A stretch of DNA of 64,000 nt from Photobacterium alginatilyticum (lineage in GTDB: Bacteria; Pseudomonadota; Gammaproteobacteria; Enterobacterales; Vibrionaceae), in assembly GCF_009910675.1 (NCBI RefSeq), contig NZ_RSEJ01000012.1, positions 1 to 64,000 of the forward strand, in the 5' to 3' direction. Under the pieces are notes generated by a model. The model ran no database searches. It was not told the origin of the DNA and saw only the letters and a program-made list of their open reading frames with translations. Within the stretch, counting starts at the first letter, position 1. The number at the start of each line of letters is the position of its first letter. Positions 47,353-59,900 of the stretch are shown in pieces. The translations under genes and the position numbers were made by a program.

Positions 47353-48348
47353 TTATTGGGTCAGGGCGTGTTGCCATTCGCGGATCCATCCTCGACGTTT
47401 GGCAGCCACTTCCTCGGCACCAAATTCCAAGGATTTGGCTGGCAGAGTCAGCTGCTCAAACCCTTCAGGCAGCGTCTGCTTGGTAACCGGGTACATCCAG
47501 TTCCCTGTCGGGATCACTGACTGGAACTCTGATGTCAGGATAAAGGCCATAAACTGATCGGCCAGCTTCTGGTTCGGGCTGTTTTTCAGCTTGGCGGCGA
47601 CTTCAACCTGCATGTAGTGGCCTTCGCTGAAGTCAGCGGCTTTGTACTGGTTCTTGCTTTCGGCAATGATGTGGTAGGCCGGTGAGGTCGTATAGGACAA
47701 GACGAGATCGGACTCACCTTTGAGGAACATGTTATAGGCTTCCGACCAGCCTTTGGTAACTGTGACCGTTTTCTTCGCCAGTTGCTGCCATGCCTCAGAG
47801 GCGTTATCGCCGTAGACGGACTTCATCCACAGCATCAGGCCCTGGCCTGGTGTCGACGTGCGCGGGTCTTGGTAGATCACGCTCAGATCGTCGCGTTCTA
47901 TGAGTTCTTTCAGGCTTTTCGGCGGCGTTGCCAGTTTTTCGGAATCATAAACAAATGCGAAGTAACCGTAGTCATACGGCACAAAGGTATCGTCGTCCCA
48001 GCCGTTAGGCAGGGTGACAGAACGGGTATCGACGCTGTGCGTTGCCAGTAGGCCGGTTTTCTTGGCCTCGCTGATCAGGTTATTGTCCAGACCCAGCAGG
48101 ATGTCTGCCTTGGCACTGCTGCCTTCAAGGCGCAGGCGGTTGAGGATAGAAACGCCGTCGTCCAGCGCCACAAACTCAAGATTACAGTTGCACTCGGCCT
48201 CGAAAGCTTTTTCAATCGCCGGGCCCGGTCCCCAGTCAGAAGCAAAAGAGCTGTAGGTATAGACGGTTAAAGTGTCTTTGGCTTCTGTAGCGGCCCATGC
48301 TGAGCCTGCTGCCATCGACAGAGTTAGAATTGGAAGTAGTTTTTTCAC
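47353..48348 (-). CDS. thiB: Thiamine-binding periplasmic protein ThiB (TbpA)
   Basis: A 331-residue binding protein with a signal peptide (1-19, ending GSAWA) and the thiamine-site stretch YTYSSFASDWGPGP. YQDPRTSTPGQGLMLWM and LVLSYTTSPAYHI are other conserved parts. The start is a GTG at 48348 behind AGGAG at six bases; the upstream frame lacks a site. First gene of thiBPQ, with a TPP riboswitch 120 bases upstream. Two cysteines (ECNC) form a typical pair. Confidence 0.94.
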   Translation of the reverse strand: MKKLLPILTLSMAAGSAWAATEAKDTLTVYTYSSFASDWGPGPAIEKAFEAECNCNLEFVALDDGVSILNRLRLEGSSAKADILLGLDNNLISEAKKTGLLATHSVDTRSVTLPNGWDDDTFVPYDYGYFAFVYDSEKLATPPKSLKELIERDDLSVIYQDPRTSTPGQGLMLWMKSVYGDNASEAWQQLAKKTVTVTKGWSEAYNMFLKGESDLVLSYTTSPAYHIIAESKNQYKAADFSEGHYMQVEVAAKLKNSPNQKLADQFMAFILTSEFQSVIPTGNWMYPVTKQTLPEGFEQLTLPAKSLEFGAEEVAAKRRGWIREWQHALTQ

Positions 48349-48422
48349 TATGCGCTCCTGATGCCCTTGCATCCTGCAAGAGGGAAATAAATCGAATGAG
48401 CGGCACAGGGTTGAGAAAGGCA

Positions 48423-48439
48423 TGCAGCATCGTGCTGCA
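48423..48439 (-). repeat. 7-bp hairpin in the TPP riboswitch expression platform
   Basis: TGCAGCA and TGCTGCA pair around a 3-nt loop, 27 bases downstream of the aptamer. No U-tract follows, so control is more likely at translation, with the hairpin possibly part of the switching structure. Confidence 0.5.
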
Positions 48440-48466
48440 ACGTTGACAGTAATGGTGGTCAGATTA

Positions 48467-48555
48467 TCTCAATTCCTACGCCAGCATGACCTGGTTCAGG
48501 TTCAGTGGGTCCCGCAAAAAGCAATCTCAGTCTGGTATCAGACTCCCCAATGAGA
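48467..48555 (-). promoter_or_regulatory. TPP (THI-box) riboswitch upstream of thiBPQ
   Basis: On the minus strand the RNA has the conserved GGGG near its 5' end, CTGAGA in the pyrimidine-sensor part, then GGGACCCACTGAACCTG and the AGGTCATGCTGGCGTAGG end that bind the pyrophosphate. The outer arms TCTCATT and AATTGAGA close helix P1. It turns the thiamine transporter off when thiamine pyrophosphate is plentiful, probably by hiding the thiB ribosome site. Confidence 0.95.
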
Positions 48556-48651
48556 ACGATAGCTATTGTAATGCGCTCTGCAGTCTGTTGCCAGCGCAAT
48601 ACTCCGTTGTGTCGTTTGGCCCTGTATTTTGAGTGAGCGGGCTTTGTTGAG

Positions 48652-49434
48652 TTAGCGGGCTTCGTTGAGTGCCCAGTCATAGTCATAGCTGACTTTGTTG
48701 AGCTGGACCGGCTGGCCCTGACGGTACCGATTAAGGTGTTTCTGCAGGCTGCTCGTGCTGCCAAAGTCCACGCTATACCAGTCATAGATTGAGGACAGGC
48801 GAACGTTGTCGTCGCTTACCCGGACTCCTTTGGCACTGTTGATAAACCGGTTGGCACTCTGCTCAAGCAGCTTTTCGCTGTTGCTGGCGGTAAACGCCGT
48901 TGGCTGAAGATCGGGGCAGCCCAGACTGGCACAGTTAACGACATAGTGAATGCGGGGATCCTTCCAAATCGGGCGCAGGATCCGGTGTTCGATATCATTG
49001 AGCGATAGGTTATTGCCATTAATGGTGACGAGCTTTTCATCCCAGGGCCCGAAGCTGAACAGGCCGCCTAGTTTGGTTATGGATTTCAATGGGTAGTTGT
49101 CGAGGATCAACTGAACGGTCAGGGCATTGTAGAGGTTCACCCAGTAGGCGAATTGTTCGTCTTTGCTATAGCGGCGCGGATCGGTTGCGGTTAGCTTGCG
49201 GATATAGCGGTCCAAATTATACTTGTCGCTGCTGGACACGGCGCGGTAGCGGAACAGCGTCTGTTTGGGCTGCGCGACCAGATAACTATCCAGTGTTTGT
49301 TGCCAGAGGGAGTGGTCGATCGTCGCGGTATTGGTTTCATTGCTTTGTTGCCAGTAAGACCAGAGATCGGCTCTGGGGGCGGCACAGCCAGTTGCGGAAA
49401 CCAACAACAAGAAAAGGGTGAATATAGTACGCAT
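48652..49434 (-). CDS. DUF547 domain protein
   Basis: A 260-residue exported protein. The N-terminus has a hydrophobic signal followed by SATGCAAP, a weak lipobox, so it may be a lipoprotein. The DUF547 domain covers about 70-210, with FAYWVNLYNALTVQLILDNYP, KLVTINGNNLSLNDIEHRIL in part, and HYVVNCASLGCPDLQP. The conserved Cys and His of the latter hint at a papain-like or transglutaminase-like fold, but activity is unknown. It stands alone between the thiamine and leucine operons. Just past its stop are two near-identical 17-base copies of AGCGGGCTTYGTTGAGT. Confidence 0.88.
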   Translation of the reverse strand: MRTIFTLFLLLVSATGCAAPRADLWSYWQQSNETNTATIDHSLWQQTLDSYLVAQPKQTLFRYRAVSSSDKYNLDRYIRKLTATDPRRYSKDEQFAYWVNLYNALTVQLILDNYPLKSITKLGGLFSFGPWDEKLVTINGNNLSLNDIEHRILRPIWKDPRIHYVVNCASLGCPDLQPTAFTASNSEKLLEQSANRFINSAKGVRVSDDNVRLSSIYDWYSVDFGSTSSLQKHLNRYRQGQPVQLNKVSYDYDWALNEAR

Positions 49435-49532
49435 GCTAAGTCCTTGCGATCACTGAGTTGGAAGTTGCTAGATGATATGACCTGTATCGTCCTGTTTTCT
49501 TGCAGCAATTATCCGCAATTCCTTTAGCTGGA

Positions 49533-49568
49533 ATAAAAATGCCCCGGCAGCTGAGGGCCGGGGCATCG
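49533..49568 (-). terminator. Rho-independent terminator of leuABCD
   Basis: ATGCCCCGGC (49539-49548) and GCCGGGGCAT (49557-49566) form a 10-bp stem with an 8-nt loop; leftward it runs into TTTTTATTCC. It closes the leucine operon. Confidence 0.93.
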
Positions 49569-49585
49569 GTGAATAGCAAGGCTAG

Positions 49586-50188
49586 TTAAGCCAAGAACGC
49601 CGGGATCTTGCTTTCATACTCGGCGATCTTGTCCTCGTGCTGGAGGGTCAGGCCGATGTTGTCCAGGCCGTTCAACAGGCAGTGGCGACGAAACTCATCG
49701 ATTTCAAAGCTGTACTGCTTGCCGTTGGCGGTGACTTGCATCGTTTCCAGATCGACCGTGATTTGTGCCCCTTCGGTATTTTCGACAAACTGGAACAGCT
49801 CGTCGACTTGCTGCTCGCTCAGGCGCACAGGCACCATCTGGTTATTGATGGAGTTGCCATAGAAGATATCGGCAAAGCTCGGGGCGATCATCACCCTGAT
49901 GCCGTAGTCGGCCAGTGCCCACGGTGCGTGCTCCCGCGAAGAGCCGCAGCCGAAGTTTTCGCGGGCCAGCAGGATGCTGGCACCCTGATAGCAAGGGGCG
50001 TTCATTATGAAATCTGGGTTTGGCTTCTCGCCGGCATCGTCGAGAAAACGCCAGTCGTGGAACAGGTGTTTGCCAAAGCCTGTCCGGGTGACTTTCTGGA
50101 GAAACTGCTTGGGAATGATAGCGTCAGTGTCGACGTTCGCCGCATCCAGAGGAACCACCAAACCTGTATGTTGTTTAAAACCTGCCAT
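49586..50188 (-). CDS. leuD: 3-isopropylmalate dehydratase small subunit LeuD
   Basis: A 200-residue aconitase swivel subunit that joins LeuC to isomerise 2-isopropylmalate. Conserved elements are [14 protein letters not shown], the loop [16 protein letters not shown] and the [13 protein letters not shown] block. It is fourth gene of leuABCD, 15 bases after leuC, with the operon's terminator after it. Confidence 0.97.
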   Translation of the reverse strand: MAGFKQHTGLVVPLDAANVDTDAIIPKQFLQKVTRTGFGKHLFHDWRFLDDAGEKPNPDFIMNAPCYQGASILLARENFGCGSSREHAPWALADYGIRVMIAPSFADIFYGNSINNQMVPVRLSEQQVDELFQFVENTEGAQITVDLETMQVTANGKQYSFEIDEFRRHCLLNGLDNIGLTLQHEDKIAEYESKIPAFLA

Positions 50189-50203
50189 TTTTTGTTCCTT
50201 CTG

Positions 50204-51643
50204 TTAAGCGGTTGCGGTTTCTGAGTTCAGTTCACGGATATCAACGAAGTGGCCGGCACAGGCTGCTGCTGCAGCCATCGCCGGGCTAACCAGATGGGTA
50301 CGACCATCGCGTCCCTGGCGGCCCTCGAAGTTACGGTTACTGGTTGATGCACAGCGCTCTTTCGGACCCAGGCGGTCGTTGTTCATCGCCAGGCACATTG
50401 AGCAGCCCGGCAGGCGCCATTCAAAGCCGGCTTCAATGAAGATCTTGTCCAGCCCTTCGAGTTCGGCCTGTGCCTTGACCTGCTCTGAGCCCGGCACAAC
50501 CAGAGCCTGGATATTCGGGGCTACCTGGCGTCCCTTGGCTACGGCCGCTGCGGCGCGCATATCTTCAATACGAGAGTTGGTGCACGAGCCGATGAAGACT
50601 TTGTCGATACTGAAATCGGCCAGCGTTTTGCCCGCTTCCAGTCCCATATAGGCCAGGGCTTTCTCTGCCGAGGCTTTCTCTACCGGATCGCTGAAATCAT
50701 CCGGTGAAGGGATTGGCTCGTCAACGGCAATCACCTGTCCCGGGTTAGTGCCCCAGGTGACCTGTGGCCTGATGTCTTTGGCATCTAAGGTAACAACAGC
50801 ATCAAAGACGGCGTTGTCGTCGCTTTTCAGTGTCTTCCAGTACTCGACGGCAGCCTCGTAGTTTTCGCCGGCAGGGGAGAACTTACGATCCTTGATGTAG
50901 TCGAACGTGGTTTGATCCGGAGCGATTAGGCCGGCCTTGGCACCCAGTTCAATTGCCATGTTACAGACGGTCATTCGTCCTTCCATCGACAGATCCGTAA
51001 TCGCCTCGCCGCAGAACTCGACCACATAGCCGGTACCGCCGGCTGCGGTGGTTTTACCGATGATCGCCAGAACGATATCTTTGGCGGTAATGCCTTCTGC
51101 GACCTTGCCCTTGACTTCGATTTTCATTGTCTTGGCACGGGCCTGCTTCAGTGTCTGGGTGGCCAGAACATGTTCGACCTCGGAGGTACCGATGCCGAAA
51201 GCCAGCGAGCCGAAGGCGCCATGGGTGGCGGTGTGTGAGTCACCACAAACGATAGTCATGCCCGGCAGCGTAATGCCCAGCTCCGGTCCCATTACATGCA
51301 CGATACCCTGGTATTTGTGGTTCAAATCATACAGGGTGACGCCGAATTCTTCGCAGTTCTTGGCCAGGGTCTCCATCTGGATCCGGGCCATTTCGCCAGA
51401 GGCATTGATGTCCTTGGTCTGGGTCGAGACATTGTGATCCATGGTGGCAAAGGTTTTGCCAATCTGGCGAACCTTGCGGCCTTTTTCGCGCAGGCCGTCG
51501 AAAGCCTGCGGTGAGGTCACCTCGTGTACCAGGTGACGGTCGATGTATAAAATCGGGTTTTCGCCTTCCGCCTCGACGGCAACGTGGGCATCGTATACTT
51601 TTTCATAAAGCGTCTTAGGCGCTTTTGCTTCGGTGTTTGACAT
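50204..51643 (-). CDS. leuC: 3-isopropylmalate dehydratase large subunit LeuC
   Basis: A 479-residue aconitase-family subunit with a [4Fe-4S] cluster. Cluster ligands are the cysteine in [13 protein letters not shown] and the two in [31 protein letters not shown] is the conserved substrate loop and NRNFEGRQG is near the end. Works with LeuD in the second step of leucine synthesis. It lies in the operon between leuB and leuD. It is 12 or so residues longer than E. coli LeuC mainly at the N-terminus and C-terminus. Confidence 0.97.
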   Translation of the reverse strand: MSNTEAKAPKTLYEKVYDAHVAVEAEGENPILYIDRHLVHEVTSPQAFDGLREKGRKVRQIGKTFATMDHNVSTQTKDINASGEMARIQMETLAKNCEEFGVTLYDLNHKYQGIVHVMGPELGITLPGMTIVCGDSHTATHGAFGSLAFGIGTSEVEHVLATQTLKQARAKTMKIEVKGKVAEGITAKDIVLAIIGKTTAAGGTGYVVEFCGEAITDLSMEGRMTVCNMAIELGAKAGLIAPDQTTFDYIKDRKFSPAGENYEAAVEYWKTLKSDDNAVFDAVVTLDAKDIRPQVTWGTNPGQVIAVDEPIPSPDDFSDPVEKASAEKALAYMGLEAGKTLADFSIDKVFIGSCTNSRIEDMRAAAAVAKGRQVAPNIQALVVPGSEQVKAQAELEGLDKIFIEAGFEWRLPGCSMCLAMNNDRLGPKERCASTSNRNFEGRQGRDGRTHLVSPAMAAAAACAGHFVDIRELNSETATA

Positions 51644-51666
51644 TGCTCGATTGCTCCTCGTTCGTC

Positions 51667-54308
<2,642 letters not shown>

Positions 54309-54379
54309 TGCTTCTTCCTTATGTTGGCCTGCCTGTCTAGGCATTGTCTGCATCCGCTTGCGCCGGCTCTGTTATATAA

Positions 54380-54410
54380 AAAAACCCGCGCTTTCTGCGC
54401 GGGTTTTTTA
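54380..54410 (-). terminator. Attenuator terminator of the leucine operon
   Basis: Minus-strand CCCGCGC (54403-54397) and GCGCGGG (54391-54385) pair over a 5-nt loop, extended by A-T pairs and followed by TTTTTTT. It lies between leuL and leuA. The GCGCGGG near the leuL stop can compete for the first arm. Confidence 0.95.
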
Positions 54411-54440
54411 GAATTCTTGGTGGTGTTTCTCACCCATCAG

Positions 54441-54503
54441 CTACCCGCGCGAATTATTCACGATAATGAGGAGGCTAAGGAGTAGAGAGAAACGATTTTT
54501 CAT
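54441..54503 (-). CDS. leuL: leu operon leader peptide
   Basis: A 20-residue peptide that starts MKNRFSLLLSLLIIV and ends SRG. It has five leucine codons in two clusters (CTA CTC CTT and CTC CTC), plus isoleucine and valine codons, so ribosomes would stall in leucine shortage. The last codons and stop (GCGCGGG at 54450-54444 on the minus strand) are the antiterminator arm, complementary to the first arm of the terminator downstream. The mapped parts make a complete classical attenuator of leuABCD. Confidence 0.93.
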   Translation of the reverse strand: MKNRFSLLLSLLIIVNNSRG

Positions 54504-54537
54504 TTTTTAAATGATATCCACAAAGTTGATTAACAAA

Positions 54538-54567
54538 TGAATACCAAATAGACAGGTTAAACGTCAA
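54538..54567 (-). promoter_or_regulatory. Candidate promoter of the leucine operon
   Basis: On the minus strand TTGACG (54567-54562) is followed after 18 bases by TATTCA (54543-54538), placing a start about 28 bases upstream of leuL. The -10 is poor, so this is moderate. The rest of the gap to the TetR gene (54568-54780) is AT-rich and shows no ORF. Confidence 0.4.
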
Positions 54568-54780
54568 CCACTAATTGAATATTTATTTTTCTGATATAGC
54601 TATTTATATGATTAATAATGGATTTATTCTTTGGTGTTGTTTTGTGGATGGCGGCTGCAGAAATGGTTACGGTGAATGGCTGGCTAAAAGTGATAGCCCT
54701 GGCTGATTCGGGGAGCTACCCGATTTGTTAACAGTGTGCCGGTGTGAAGGGGATAACGGCAGAAATTTCTCGCTGATATA

Positions 54781-54802
54781 AAATTAATCAAATGATTAAT
54801 TT
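54781..54802. promoter_or_regulatory. TetR-type operator 1 of the RND efflux operon
   Basis: AAATTAATCA and TGATTAATTT are exact complements with 2 bases between. The core TTAATCAnnTGATTAA is shared with a second copy 67 bases downstream. It lies upstream of the tetR-like gene and probably binds its product. Confidence 0.75.
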
Positions 54803-54849
54803 GGTGTGAATAAATTCGTTACAGCCAAGGCAGAAGTATGAAGTAGATT

Positions 54850-54867
54850 ATTAATCAGGTGATTAAT
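54850..54867. promoter_or_regulatory. TetR-type operator 2 of the RND efflux operon
   Basis: ATTAATCA and TGATTAAT pair across GG, 24 bases before the TetR start codon. It has the same core as operator 1 and would block transcription of the regulator and the efflux genes together. Confidence 0.75.
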
Positions 54868-54890
54868 TAACATGAGCGATAGAAGGCATT

Positions 54891-55541
54891 ATGTCGGGAA
54901 AAGCAGGTCGCCCCAGCGGGGATTCTGATGCGCGGGAGAGGTTGATAACAGAGGCGAGAAAGCTTTTTGTCGCTCTTCCCTACAGCAAAGTATCGACCCG
55001 GATGATTGCGTCCCGGGCTGATGTCAATGTGGCGTTGATCCGTTATTACTTCGGGAACAAGGCTGGCCTGTTCGAGACCATGTTACGTGAAACACTGGAG
55101 CCGATCCGTGCCCAGTTAAAGCGGGTGATCAGTGTCGGCGATGTGGATAGTGTGGGCGATCTGATGCGGACCTATTACCGGATCATGGCACCAAGTCCTG
55201 ATCTACCGAAATTGATTGTACGTACGATGATGATGGAGCCCGGAGACTTGCAGCGGCGTTCCATGGAAAAGATTTTCAGTGAAATTGCGTTTCCGGCAGA
55301 AGATTTAATGTTGGAGCAGATGAGCCGTGCCGGAATATTACGCGATGATGTGTCGCCGAAAAAGGCAAGGATGACCTTTATCAGCATGATGGTCTTTCCG
55401 TTTCTGGCCCCGCCGGCTCTGCTTGGGCTGCAAGGGATTGAATTAAATGAAGAGTGGCTGATGGAACTTGCTGATCACAATGTCGATGTGTTGCTTCACG
55501 GTATTTTAGCGCAGGGGGGCCGTACCAATGATGAAGCTTAA
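54891..55541 (+). CDS. TetR/AcrR family transcriptional regulator of the RND efflux operon
   Basis: A 216-residue regulator. The N-terminal helix-turn-helix (about 18-62) has ARERLITEARKLF and NVALIRYYFGNKAGLFETML. The C-terminal ligand domain is hydrophobic and helical (DLMRTYYRIMAPS, ARMTFISMMVFPFLAPPALL). Two palindromes of the same core lie upstream, suggesting autorepression. It overlaps the adaptor gene by 14 bases, so the whole efflux operon is one transcript. The inducer cannot be inferred. Confidence 0.93.
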   Translation: MSGKAGRPSGDSDARERLITEARKLFVALPYSKVSTRMIASRADVNVALIRYYFGNKAGLFETMLRETLEPIRAQLKRVISVGDVDSVGDLMRTYYRIMAPSPDLPKLIVRTMMMEPGDLQRRSMEKIFSEIAFPAEDLMLEQMSRAGILRDDVSPKKARMTFISMMVFPFLAPPALLGLQGIELNEEWLMELADHNVDVLLHGILAQGGRTNDEA

Positions 55542-56901
55542 TAGAAAACTATTGATTCTGCCGGCGATACTGGTTGGTGTGGCCGTGTTGGCGCTGGCGA
55601 TTAATCTGCGCTCGACCCCGGCAGTGAAGCCGGTGTTGAACAAGGCGCGGCCTGTCGATGTGATTAGCCTGCAGCAACTGCCCCTGGCCCCTGTGGTCAC
55701 CGGGTTTGGCCGGGTGAAACCCAAAGTGGAGTGGCAGGCCATTGCCGAGGTGTCCGGCAAAGTGGTATATCGTCATCCCGGGCTGGAAAAAGGCCGGGTG
55801 TTGGATGCCGGTACGACCTTGCTGAAAATTGATCCCCTGGATTACGAACTCCGTCTGGCCCAGGCCGAAGCGGATGTCAGTTCAAGTCAGGCTCAGCTAG
55901 CCAAGTTGGCCCAGGAAGAACAGAACCTGAAATTGACGCTGAAGATTGAGAAAAACCGGTTGGCTATCAGCCAAAAAGAACTGACCCGCAAGAAAGAGCT
56001 GCGTGGCAAGGGATTAACCTCGCAGTCTGCTGTCGATTTAGAGTTGCAAAATACTCTCGCCAGCCAGAAGGTGGTTCAGGATATCGAGAATCAGCTGATT
56101 GTGCTGCCGAATGAACGCAAAGTCACCGTTGCACAGCTGGAAGTTAACCAGTCTCGGGTTGCCGAGGCCAGGCGCTCGCTGGAGAAAACCGTGATCACTC
56201 TGCCGGTGGATGCCCGGATCTCCAGTGTCGATATCGAGCAGGATCAGGTCGTCAATGCCCAGCAAAGTATGGTAATTGCCCACGGGATCGACACCGTGGA
56301 AATCGATGCCCAGGTTGCGCTCCATGATATGCAGGTACTGGCATCGAGCCTGACCCAGTATACGGCACATGCCGATGGTCGTCCGCGGGCTGATCAGCTG
56401 GATCTGACGGCGAGTATCCAGCTCTCCAGCGGTAGCTTCTTGCAACAATGGCCAGCAAAGGTTACCCGGATCAGTGATACCGTCAGTGCCAATCAGGCCA
56501 CGGTCGGGGTGATCCTCGAGGTGGATCAGGATTACAGTCAGCTTTCCCCGGAAGATGCGCCGCCATTGGTCAACGGCATGTTTGTCGAGGCGCGTTTGTC
56601 TGGTCAGGATAATGCCCACTGGGTGATCCCGGAGCGGGCACTGCATGGTGATAATATTTACCTGGTTGCAGAGAACAATACGTTGCAGATCCAGCCGGTT
56701 ACCGTGCTGTTCCGCCGGGCTGGCAAGGTTGCTATCGCGGGTGAGCTTTCATCCCGGCAGCTGCTTGTGGTCAATGATCTGCTGCCGGCGGTCTCCGGCA
56801 TGGCACTTCAGGTGGTTACTCGCAATGGCCTGGCAGTGACAGAGACGAGTCAGCAAGACAGTGACGGGGCAAGCCAGAAGGATGAGGAGCCTGCGTTATG
56901 A
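55528..56901 (+). CDS. RND efflux periplasmic adaptor subunit
   Basis: A 457-residue membrane fusion protein. It has an N-terminal anchor (about 8-28), a lipoyl/barrel-sandwich part (VSGKVVYRHPGLEKGRVLDAG as two runs, then LEKTVITLPVDARIS), a long coiled-coil hairpin about 105-215, and a beta-barrel and proximal domain. It links the inner-membrane pump to a TolC-type channel, which is not encoded here. ATG 55528 lies inside the regulator gene and 3-4 bases overlap the pump gene. Its tail is hydrophilic (QQDSDGASQKDEE). Confidence 0.93.
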   Translation: MMKLNRKLLILPAILVGVAVLALAINLRSTPAVKPVLNKARPVDVISLQQLPLAPVVTGFGRVKPKVEWQAIAEVSGKVVYRHPGLEKGRVLDAGTTLLKIDPLDYELRLAQAEADVSSSQAQLAKLAQEEQNLKLTLKIEKNRLAISQKELTRKKELRGKGLTSQSAVDLELQNTLASQKVVQDIENQLIVLPNERKVTVAQLEVNQSRVAEARRSLEKTVITLPVDARISSVDIEQDQVVNAQQSMVIAHGIDTVEIDAQVALHDMQVLASSLTQYTAHADGRPRADQLDLTASIQLSSGSFLQQWPAKVTRISDTVSANQATVGVILEVDQDYSQLSPEDAPPLVNGMFVEARLSGQDNAHWVIPERALHGDNIYLVAENNTLQIQPVTVLFRRAGKVAIAGELSSRQLLVVNDLLPAVSGMALQVVTRNGLAVTETSQQDSDGASQKDEEPAL

Positions 56902-59900
56902 TCCGTTATTTTTCTCGTCATCCGACAGCAGCCAACCTGTTGATGCTGGCCCTGCTGATTTTCGGCCTGGTCTCCCTGCCGCAGATCAAGCGGGAAACGT
57001 TTCCTGAATTCTCGCCGCCTTACATTATTGCTTCAGTCGTGTATCCGGGGGCTTCGCCGCAGGAAGTCGAAGAGAGCATCTGTATGCGGATGGAAGATGC
57101 GGTCGATGGGTTGGCGAATATCGAGGAGACCCGCTGTGAGGCAGTAGAGGGTTCGGCTTCGTTGGTCCTCAAGCTAACCAGTAGTGATGTGGTGTCGCGG
57201 ATGCTGGTGGATGTCCAGACCCAAATTAACGCCATCAATGACTTCCCGACGCAAATCGAATCACCGATAGTCCGCGAGCTGGACTGGAACGAGCCCGTCG
57301 TTGATGTGGCTATCAGTGCCGATACCAGCTGGCCGCACCTGAAGGCCTACGCCGAGCAGCTGAAACGTAAGCTGAAGCTGGATTACGGGGTGTCACTGGT
57401 TGAAGTGGCCGGTTTCTCCGATCACCAGCTCCGGGTGGAGCTGAAAGAAGCCCCGCTGCGCCAGTTGGGCCTCAGTGTCGGTGATATTGCCGATCGTCTG
57501 TCCCGCCAGAACTTGAAGCTTCCCAGCGGTAACATAGAGCTGGCGGAGAAAAACCTGTTGATCCGGTTCGATGAGCAGAAGATCACTCCGGACACGCTGG
57601 CCAGCACCGTGATCGGTGCCGACAGCGACGGTGCCCTGCTGCGGCTGGGAGATATTGCAACCATTACCGACCGGTTCGAGCTGGATGAACAAAAAGTGCT
57701 GTTCGACGGCCAGCCGTCGGCGCTGCTGAAGATCAGCAAGAACAAGGCAGATGATGCCTTGCGGATCAAAGAGCGGGTGGTGCAGTTTGTCGAGGATGAG
57801 AACCAAATCGCCCCGACCGGCGTCACGCTTAACCTGACCAATGATATCTCCTCGGTCTTGTGGGATCGCCTGACCATGATGGTGAAAAATGGCTGGCAGG
57901 GGGTGGTGCTGGTATTTGCTACCATGTGGCTGTTTTTCACTTTCCGCTATTCGTTCTGGGTAGCCGCCGGGTTGCCGGTGGCCTTTCTGGGCAGCCTGTT
58001 CCTGATGGCTGGCCTTGGTTTGTCGATTAACATCATGTCGTTGGTCGCTCTGCTTATGGCGATTGGTATCATGATGGATGATGCCATCGTGATTGCTGAA
58101 TCGATTGCTGCCCACCTCGAGCGAGGGCTGACGATCCCCGATGCCGTCTCTGAAGGGGTAAAGAAAGTCTTCCCCGGAGTGCTTTCCTCTTATCTCACAA
58201 CAGTATGTATCTTTGGTAGCTTGTTGTTTTTGGAAGGGGAAATGGGGGCCGTTCTCAAGGTGGTACCTATGGTGCTGATCCTGGTGCTGACCATCAGCCT
58301 GGTTGAAGCTTTCCTTATCCTGCCTAACCACCTGAGCCATTCGCTGCAAAAGCAGCAGGCAAGAGGCAGGCATGAGCGGCCGCCGCTGGCATTCAAGGCC
58401 CGTTTTCTCAAGCGCTTTGAGACATTCCGTCACAACCAGTTGGTGACTGCGGTAGATGCCGTGGTGCGCTGGCGCTACCTGTTTCTGGGCAGCGTGATTG
58501 CGATGCTGTTGATTTCTTTCTCCCTGCTTGCCGGCGGCGCGCTGAAGTTTGTCGGCTTCCCTGAGCTTGACGGTGATATTGCCGAAGCCCGGGTGATCCT
58601 GCCGCCGGGAGCGTCATTGGCCCAGACCGAACTGGTGGTCGATGAAATCATCACGGCCGCTGAAAAGCTTAACCGTGAGTGGAGTGACGAGCGGGAAGGC
58701 GGGCAGAAGCTGGTCGAGCATATTACTGCGCAATATAACTTCAATGCCGATGCTGATGAAAACGGCCCGCATGTCGCCACGGTAAGGCTGGATATGCTGG
58801 GCGCTGAATCGCGCAATAGCCTGATCGATGAGTTTATTGCTGCCTGGCGTGAGGAAGTCGGGGTGATTGCTGCGCCGGTGTCCATGGTCTTCAAGCAGCC
58901 GATGGTCGGGCCGGGTGGCCGGGCGGTCGAGATTCGGATGCAGCATGACGATCTTGAGATGCTCAAGGGCGCTTCGATTGAACTGCAGCAGTTTCTGAAT
59001 GAGTTTGATGGTGTATCCGGTGTGCTGGATGACATGCGGATGGGCAAGCAGGAGGTACTGGTCAAACTGCGCCCGGGGGCCGAAAGCTTCGGCATTGACG
59101 GCCAGATGATAGCGTCTCAGCTGCGGGCGGCCTACTTTGGCCAGACTGCTGATGAAATTCAGATTGGCCCAGAGAATATCGAGGTCGAGGTGCGCTTTGA
59201 CAAGCAGGAAGCGGCCAACCTCCAGACGCTGGCAAGCTTCCCGGTGATCCTGGGCGATGGCAGCCAGATCCCGCTAGCCTCGATTGCCGTGTTGGAATAT
59301 CAGCGTAACTTTGTCCGTATTCAGCGGATCAACGGGGTCCGGACGCTGAGTGTGTTTGCCGATCTTGATAGCAGCAAGATCAGCTCGACAGAAATTACCC
59401 GCCAGTTCCGTAATCGCCTGATGCCCGAGTTGCAGCAAGCATATCCGGGCCTGCGGTTTGATTTTGAAGGCGAGGCCAAAGATACGGCGCAAACCGGTCA
59501 GTCGATGGGGATTGGTTTTATGCTGGGTATCTTCGGGGTGTTTGTGATCCTCAGCTACCAGTTCCGAAGCTACCTGGAGCCGTTCGTGGTGTTGCTGGCG
59601 ATCCCGCTGGCCCTGATTGGCGTTTTCTGGGGGCACTGGTTACTGGGCTTTGCCCTGAGCATGCCCAGTATCATGGGCTTCGTTTCCCTTGCCGGGGTCG
59701 TCGTCAATGACTCTATCTTGCTGGTGCAGTATATCCGCCACCATGTCGATGATGGTGACAGCGTGCATGATGCCGTGGTGAAAGCGAGCCGGGAGCGTTT
59801 TCGTGCCGTGTTCCTGACGTCCCTGACGACGGCGGCCGGGTTGCTGCCGCTGCTGCTGGAAACCAGCCTGCAGGCACAGGTGATCCAGCCGCTGGTAATA

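Noticed and set aside
57393..58433. 346-codon antisense ORF within the RND pump gene
   Set aside because: It mirrors the codon bias of the pump on the other strand and is rich in Gln/His, as shadows of this kind are; no family resemblance.
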